From assembly GCF_001440405.1 (NCBI RefSeq), contig NZ_LLXX01000101.1, positions 132,453-196,452 of the forward strand: DNA of 64,000 nucleotides, in the 5' to 3' direction. Under the pieces are notes generated by a model that made no database searches, was not told the DNA's origin, and worked only from the letters and a program-made list of their open reading frames with translations. Source of the DNA: Bradyrhizobium valentinum (GTDB taxonomy: Bacteria > Pseudomonadota > Alphaproteobacteria > Rhizobiales > Xanthobacteraceae). Positions within the stretch are counted from its first letter, which is position 1. The number at the start of each line of letters is the position of its first letter. A program made the translations under genes and the position numbers. Positions 59,594 through 64,000 of the stretch are shown here, one piece after another.

Positions 59594-60775
59594 TCAACGC
59601 AGCTTGCATTTGGTTTCCGGCCGATCGGCGCCAAGCGTGTCAAGCTCCGACACCTGGTGCAGGAATCCCTCCTGCGGCGAAACCGAGACCACCATACGTC
59701 CATCGACCAGCAGGATCGGCTGACGAAGCTGCCAATTCCAGTCCCGCAGCGTCAGCCGCCGGCCCTTGAACGCTGCAATGGAAAAGTCGGGTCCCTTAAG
59801 GAAATCCGATACCGCCTTTGAATCGCCAGACTTGGTGCGCGACGCTGCTTCGCCGATCATACGCGCTGCCGTCCATGCCTGCATGTCCAGTGCGGTCATG
59901 TGTCGCGAATTCAATTTTGCAAACCGGTTCTGGATCTGGATCGCGCCCCATTGATCCTGCGCGGCGTGCCAACTGGTTGGAACCAGCCCGGCTGAGCCTG
60001 CGACCGGCCGCGGGTCCCAGGTGCGGTAGGGCAGGTAGGACGCGAATACCTCGCTTTCGTCAGCAGCGACGAGGACGTCGTAGGCGGGCGCCTGCTGGGT
60101 GAATACCGGCATTTGTCGCTGGATCAAGGTGACCCCGCTGTCGGTACGGCGGGCGCCGCCGGTATCCTCGAAAGTGCGTTCCTGAACGATCTTGGCGCCA
60201 AAGCGCGTCGCTGCGCGGCGCAATGCGTCGGCGTACAATCTGTCCTGATCATGCGAACCGACAACGAACAGCCAGCGCTTCCATTGCTTCCACACCAGAT
60301 ATTGGGCGAGGGCATCGGCCAGCATCGAGCGCGTCGGCGCGACATGGATCACGTTGCTGCGGCAATCCTGCTCGCGCAACCGGTCGTCGATCGCGCCGGC
60401 ATTTAATAGCAGCGTTCCGCGATCGCGAAGCGCGTCGGCCGCCTTCAATAAATCGCCCGCCGGAAGGTCGGCAATGATGAAGCCGGTGCGTTCGGCAAGC
60501 GCTGCTGCTGCCTTCGCGACGTCCTCATTGTCCTTGAGCCGGACTTCCTCCAGCGTGAAATGCTGATTGAGGAATTTTCCCGTGGTGTTGTTGTCCTCGA
60601 TGGCAAGGCGCGCGCCGGCAAGGCCGTCGTTCTCGGCCGGCAGTTCGACCAGCGACAATTTCGGCTTGACGCCGGCGCGGCCGAGATAGCCGACGCCGAT
60701 CTCGATGGGGTCCGCCGCGAGCACGGGGGTAGCCGCGATGCTCAAGCCGATCGCAGCAACCAACCATCGGATCAT
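59594..60775 (-). CDS. PQQ-alcohol ABC transporter binding protein (PedA1-like)
   Basis: The 393-residue periplasmic protein has a signal peptide (residues 1-20, ending VLA) and the branched-chain-amino-acid-type fold: IEIGVGYLGRAGVKPKLSLVELPAENDGLAGARLAIEDNNTTGKFL, RLYADALRRAATRFGAKIV, and YRTWDPRPVAGSAGLVPTSWHAAQDQWGAIQIQNRF. This matches the binding protein of PQQ-linked ABC systems. It is first gene of the five-gene unit 60775-56331 and has GGGAGGAG before the ATG. In this family the proposed cargo is a lanthanide complex; not shown for this protein. Confidence 0.9.
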   Translation of the reverse strand: MIRWLVAAIGLSIAATPVLAADPIEIGVGYLGRAGVKPKLSLVELPAENDGLAGARLAIEDNNTTGKFLNQHFTLEEVRLKDNEDVAKAAAALAERTGFIIADLPAGDLLKAADALRDRGTLLLNAGAIDDRLREQDCRSNVIHVAPTRSMLADALAQYLVWKQWKRWLFVVGSHDQDRLYADALRRAATRFGAKIVQERTFEDTGGARRTDSGVTLIQRQMPVFTQQAPAYDVLVAADESEVFASYLPYRTWDPRPVAGSAGLVPTSWHAAQDQWGAIQIQNRFAKLNSRHMTALDMQAWTAARMIGEAASRTKSGDSKAVSDFLKGPDFSIAAFKGRRLTLRDWNWQLRQPILLVDGRMVVSVSPQEGFLHQVSELDTLGADRPETKCKLR

Positions 60776-60890
60776 GGCTCCTCCCTGACAGGTCTTCTCG
60801 ACTTCGCCGCACGAGGACCTTTGGCTTGAACCATGACCAAATTGGCTTGGCTTGCAACCCAATTCTCCGTTGGGGCGGCATCACGCCGCT

Positions 60891-61736
60891 TCAGCCCTTC
60901 AGGCGCTCGGCGTGCCAGCGCAGATGATCGGCCATGAATGTGGAGATGAAATAGTAACTGTGGTCGTAGCCGGGCTGCCGGCGCAGGGTGAGGGGGATCT
61001 TGGCCTTCTCGCACGCGCCTTGCAGCAGTTCCGGGCGGAGCTGTTCCGTCAGAAACTGATCGGCATCGCCGTAGTCGACCAGCAGATCGGACAATCTGGC
61101 GCCGTCCTCGATCAGCGCAACCGCATCGTGCTTGCGCCATGCTTGCTTGTTGTCGCCGAGATAGCCGCCGAGCGCCTTGATGCCCCATGGCACCTGCGAG
61201 GGCGCGACGATCGGCGAAAACGCGCTGGCCGCACGATAGCGGTCGGGATGGCGCAGCGCGACCGTCAGCGCGCCGTGACCGCCCATGGAATGACCAAGAA
61301 TGGATTGTCGATTGGGGTCGACGGGAAAATTTTCGGCGACCAGCTTCGGCAGCTCTTCCGTGACATAGCTCCACATGCGGTAATTGCGGGCGAACGGCTC
61401 CCGCGTCGCATCGACATAGAAGCCGGCGCCAAGCCCGAAATCATAGGCATTGGCAGGATCGCCGGGCACGCCTTCGCCGCGCGGGCTGGTGTCGGGCGCA
61501 ACGAAGATCAATCCAAGTGCGGCGCAGGCGCTGCGGAATTCGCCCTTTTCCGTCACGTTGGCGTGGGTACAGGTCAGGCCGGAGAGATACCAGACCACCG
61601 GCAGCCTGGAGCCATCGGCATGCGGAGGGACATAGACCGAGAAAGTCATGTCGGTCCGGGTTTCGCGGCTGGCGTGTCGATAGACGCCCTGCGTTCCGCC
61701 GTATGACGTGTTGAGTGAAACGGTCTGCATGGTCAT
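60891..61736 (-). CDS. fghA: S-formylglutathione hydrolase
   Basis: The 281-residue esterase hydrolyses S-formylglutathione to formate and glutathione, the second step of glutathione-dependent formaldehyde oxidation. The nucleophile is Ser150 in GHSMGGHGAL; Asp in YGDADQFL and His in GYDHSYYFI complete the triad. VVWYLSGLTCTHANVTEKGEFR and APDTSPRGEGVPGDP are further signatures. Its presence beside quinoprotein accessory genes points to methanol (formaldehyde) metabolism and feeds the formate dehydrogenase type of enzyme found at 1-1407. GGAG lies 10 bases before the ATG. Confidence 0.95.
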   Translation of the reverse strand: MTMQTVSLNTSYGGTQGVYRHASRETRTDMTFSVYVPPHADGSRLPVVWYLSGLTCTHANVTEKGEFRSACAALGLIFVAPDTSPRGEGVPGDPANAYDFGLGAGFYVDATREPFARNYRMWSYVTEELPKLVAENFPVDPNRQSILGHSMGGHGALTVALRHPDRYRAASAFSPIVAPSQVPWGIKALGGYLGDNKQAWRKHDAVALIEDGARLSDLLVDYGDADQFLTEQLRPELLQGACEKAKIPLTLRRQPGYDHSYYFISTFMADHLRWHAERLKG

Positions 61737-61770
61737 GATCTCTGGACTCCTGCGCCGCGCGGCAGCTCTC

Positions 61771-62391
61771 TCACGCCACGCCGCTTTCGATTGCCAGCCG
61801 CACCAGCTCGGCCGAAGTTCGTACGCCGAGCTTTTGGCGCATGATCGACGACGTATTGGCGACTGTTTTGTACGAGGAATGAACCAGCCACGCGATTTCG
61901 GAAAGACTCTTGCCGGCGCTGAGCAGGCGCAAGATCTCCATTTCCCGCGAGGTGAGTTTGGCAAGCGGGCTGCGGGCGAATATGGGGCCGGCGAACGCGA
62001 TGCTGCGCGCGATCGCGGAGGGCAGGTAGACCCCGCCCTTGCCGACTTCACGAATGGCCTCGACCAGATCCTGCGGATCGCCCGTCTTGGCGACATAGCC
62101 CTTGGCGCCGATTTCGATGGCGCGCGCGGCGAAGACCGGATCGTCGTTCATGCTGAACATGATGATCCGAGCGGAAGCGGCGCGCGCGAGAATGCGCCGC
62201 GCCAGCTCGAACCCCGACACGGTCGGCAGGTTGATGTCGATTACGCAGATGTCGGGGCGCTCAGCGACGAACACGCGTTCGCCGCTCTCCGCATCGGCGG
62301 CCTCCAGCAGCACGACCTCCGGTTCGTCGGCAAATACGGTGCGGCAGCCCGAAGCAACGATGGGATGATCGTCGACGATCAGAACACGCAT
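61771..62391 (-). CDS. LuxR/NarL-family response regulator
   Basis: The 206-residue regulator has a receiver domain (residues 2-120) with phospho-acceptor Asp52 in VIDINLP, acidic Asp7 and Asp8, Ser in FSMND and Lys in GAKGYVAK. A LuxR helix-turn-helix follows (about 145-200; LTSREMEILRLLSAGKSLSEIAWLVHSSYKTVANT). Its likely partner is the divergent histidine kinase at 62579. In Pseudomonas and rhizobia related NarL-type pairs control PQQ alcohol oxidation genes. fghA lies 34 bases downstream and may be co-transcribed. Confidence 0.9.
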   Translation of the reverse strand: MRVLIVDDHPIVASGCRTVFADEPEVVLLEAADAESGERVFVAERPDICVIDINLPTVSGFELARRILARAASARIIMFSMNDDPVFAARAIEIGAKGYVAKTGDPQDLVEAIREVGKGGVYLPSAIARSIAFAGPIFARSPLAKLTSREMEILRLLSAGKSLSEIAWLVHSSYKTVANTSSIMRQKLGVRTSAELVRLAIESGVA

Positions 62392-62578
62392 TGCATCGAT
62401 CCCCGATAGCCGCTTCGATTCCGTTGCTGCATCGCGTCAGGCTGTAGCAGTGTCGGCGCGAGGCCGGCCATGCATCGCCCGCGAGATTGCTGTACGCTTC
62501 AATCTGATCGTCGGTTTTTCTACTGTCAACGGTCCTCTCGATGGAGGAACGGATTGCGACGCGATTGGGGCAAACCTC

Positions 62579-63928
62579 ATGTGGCAGAAATTATCGTTGC
62601 GTGCCCGGATCAATTTGCTGCTGGCGCTTGGTCTGACGCTCGCCTTGGCGATCAATATCGCGCGGCTGGTGGCAGAGGCGGCGCCCCGCGTTCGAGCCGA
62701 AGATCAGAGCGTCATTCGGCTGGCACGCGAATTCGTGGAGACGATCATTCCCAGCCTGAACGAGGCGCCCGACCCGGATGCGCGGCTTGACCAGATCGTT
62801 CGCGACCTCAGCCGGCTCCGGCACGTCAGTATCACGCGACAGGGCGATGCCTCGGTGAGTGAACGCTCCGGCAACGGTGACCATGAACGGTCGCCGCCGG
62901 CGTGGTTCATCGCGCTCGTTCATCCGGAAACGACCGCTGTGAGCGTACCGATCACCATCCATGGAAAGCCGCAGTCGCTGGTGATCACCTCGCATCCGAA
63001 CGATGAAATGGCCGAGATCTGGGACGGAATCATCACCCAGCTTGCGGTCAGTTCCGCGCTCGCCATCGCGCTCTTTCTGGTGACGATGACGGTGGTTGGC
63101 CGCGCACTGGCGCCGCTGCAGGCGCTTTCGCAGACCATGGCGAACATCGAGGCCGGGCAATATAGTTCACGCGTCGAGCCCGGCGGCGCGCCTGAACTGG
63201 CGGCGATCTGTGCCAAGCTGAACCACCTCGCGGGCACGCTCGGCGAGGCGGTCGAGGATAAGCGCCGGCTCGCCGAGCGCACGGTCTCGCTGCAGGATCT
63301 GGAGCGCAAGGAGATTGCGCGCGAATTGCATGACGAGTTTGGGCCGTATCTCTTTACGCTGCGCGCTCACGTCGGCGCGCTGATGCGGCTTTCGGAAGAC
63401 GGTGCGCCCGCGGCAGATCCATTGCGCAAGCATGGCACCGCCATCATGGAGCAGATCAATGCGCTCCAGCAGTTCAACCGCAGGATACTGGAGAAGCTGC
63501 GGCCCGTCGGACTGGCGGAACTTGGATTGCGCGAGGCGCTCGGCGTGCTCTTGCGTTTGTGGCGCGAGTCCCGTCCCGATGTAACCATCGACGCCAACAT
63601 CGCGAGTGCGCCGGACGAGACCGGAGAAGTGACGGACTTGACGGTTTACCGCATCGTGCAGGAAGCCCTGACGAACGCCTTCCGCCACGCCGACGCGACC
63701 GCCGTCAGCGTCACGGTCGAACAGGCTGCAGGAATGAATGGAAGCCGCGGCTGCGCCCTGGTGCGGGTCAGCGACAACGGTCGCGGTTTGGCACCGGATC
63801 ACAAGTTCGGATTCGGCCTGATCGGCATGCGCGAGCGAATATTGGCGCTGGGCGGTACGCTGAATGTCGTCTCCGGCAACGGGGGCGTCACGGTGGAGGC
63901 GGTCGTTCCCCACGGATCGCGCCATTGA
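62579..63928 (+). CDS. Sensor histidine kinase (HisKA_3, NarX/UhpB type)
   Basis: The 449-residue kinase has two membrane helices (about 12-30 and 153-177) around a 120-residue periplasmic sensor. A HAMP-like linker (APLQALSQTMANIEAGQYSSRV) is followed by the HisKA_3 domain with phospho-acceptor His251 in ARELHDEFGPYLF. The ATPase domain has QEALTNAFRHADA (N box) and DNGRGLAPDHKFGFGLIGMRERI (G boxes). It pairs with the response regulator on the other strand. The start at 62579 was chosen because the first helix follows it directly; an earlier GTG at 62450 is open but adds no recognisable sequence. Confidence 0.9.
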   Translation: MWQKLSLRARINLLLALGLTLALAINIARLVAEAAPRVRAEDQSVIRLAREFVETIIPSLNEAPDPDARLDQIVRDLSRLRHVSITRQGDASVSERSGNGDHERSPPAWFIALVHPETTAVSVPITIHGKPQSLVITSHPNDEMAEIWDGIITQLAVSSALAIALFLVTMTVVGRALAPLQALSQTMANIEAGQYSSRVEPGGAPELAAICAKLNHLAGTLGEAVEDKRRLAERTVSLQDLERKEIARELHDEFGPYLFTLRAHVGALMRLSEDGAPAADPLRKHGTAIMEQINALQQFNRRILEKLRPVGLAELGLREALGVLLRLWRESRPDVTIDANIASAPDETGEVTDLTVYRIVQEALTNAFRHADATAVSVTVEQAAGMNGSRGCALVRVSDNGRGLAPDHKFGFGLIGMRERILALGGTLNVVSGNGGVTVEAVVPHGSRH

Positions 63929-64000
63929 TGGAGGGCGAAGCGGGAATTTTTCCCGATCTCTTCGGGAAGGAGGACATTTAGGAAACCCGACCTTTTGCGG
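63929..64000 (+). other. Right edge, no complete gene
   Basis: After the kinase stop come GGGAATTTTTCCC-type symmetry (63941 on) and CCCGATCTCTTCGGG, which could form a small hairpin, then an AAGGAGGA sequence at 63966-63973 that could be a ribosome site for a gene beyond the edge. Confidence 0.3.

Noticed and set aside
58527..59723. Plus-strand frame of 398 codons opposite the beta-propeller gene
   Set aside because: Mirrors the repeats of the propeller on the other strand; not a separate protein.
1..64000. tRNA, rRNA, CRISPR, prophage, insertion sequence
   Set aside because: No cloverleaf, ribosomal, regularly spaced repeat, integrase or transposase sequence was recognised in either strand.

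Overview
The window reads as one stretch of chromosome from a GC-rich alphaproteobacterium, most likely Bradyrhizobium or a close Bradyrhizobiaceae relative. This is inferred from codon use, from many small proteins of rhizobial type, from dispersed palindromic repeats of a kind familiar in that group, and from the mix of sugar-acid, phosphonate and quinoprotein genes. No rRNA, tRNA, CRISPR array, phage or transposase was seen.

Layout. (1) 1-3340: end of a membrane-bound formate dehydrogenase operon (iron-sulfur subunit, cytochrome b subunit, a tiny membrane protein, a DUF971 protein) and a WD40-cytochrome c fusion. (2) 3370-11750: small stress-type or hypothetical genes, a Nudix hydrolase, two SDR oxidoreductases (one broken by a single-base frameshift), a CBS-domain protein and a host-attachment-family protein. 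(3) 11809-28137: sugar and sugar-acid catabolism. garD diverges from a tightly coupled run ytfQ-ytfR-ytfT-yjfF-gntR-sugar dehydrogenase-aldose epimerase-lactonase, followed by chvE-gguA-gguB. kdgD and a LysR regulator follow on the other strand, then a tripartite tricarboxylate transporter (28355-31322). GarD and KdgD together would turn galactarate into 2-oxoglutarate semialdehyde. (4) 31332-45669: a near-complete C-P lyase system: phnCDE1E2, phnF, phnGHIJKLMN, a second PhnM-like protein, a hexapeptide acetyltransferase and a DUF1045 2H-phosphoesterase. Pho-box-like sequences precede phnC and phnG, and a perfect inverted repeat that may be the PhnF operator precedes phnG. (5) 45760-50000: small secreted proteins, an orphan pqqA, a putative outer membrane protein and a pentapeptide-repeat protein. 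(6) 49804-64000: a NitT/TauT-type ABC transporter followed by the accessory genes of a PQQ alcohol dehydrogenase system: SoxYZ-like carrier, metallohydrolase, XoxJ-like binding protein, CXXCW protein, and an ABC transporter resembling the lanthanide-linked PedA1A2BC/Lut systems. S-formylglutathione hydrolase and a LuxR-type two-component pair complete it. The dehydrogenase itself is not in the window and may lie just past position 64000.

How it fits together. Regions 1 and 6 together suggest methanol or other C1 oxidation: a periplasmic quinoprotein makes formaldehyde, the glutathione route including FghA makes formate, and formate dehydrogenase feeds the respiratory chain. Regions 3 and 4 are scavenging systems for plant-derived sugars and sugar acids and for phosphonates. 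Several binding-protein genes of ABC operons are followed by perfect GC-rich hairpins before the next gene, which would let the binding protein be made in excess.
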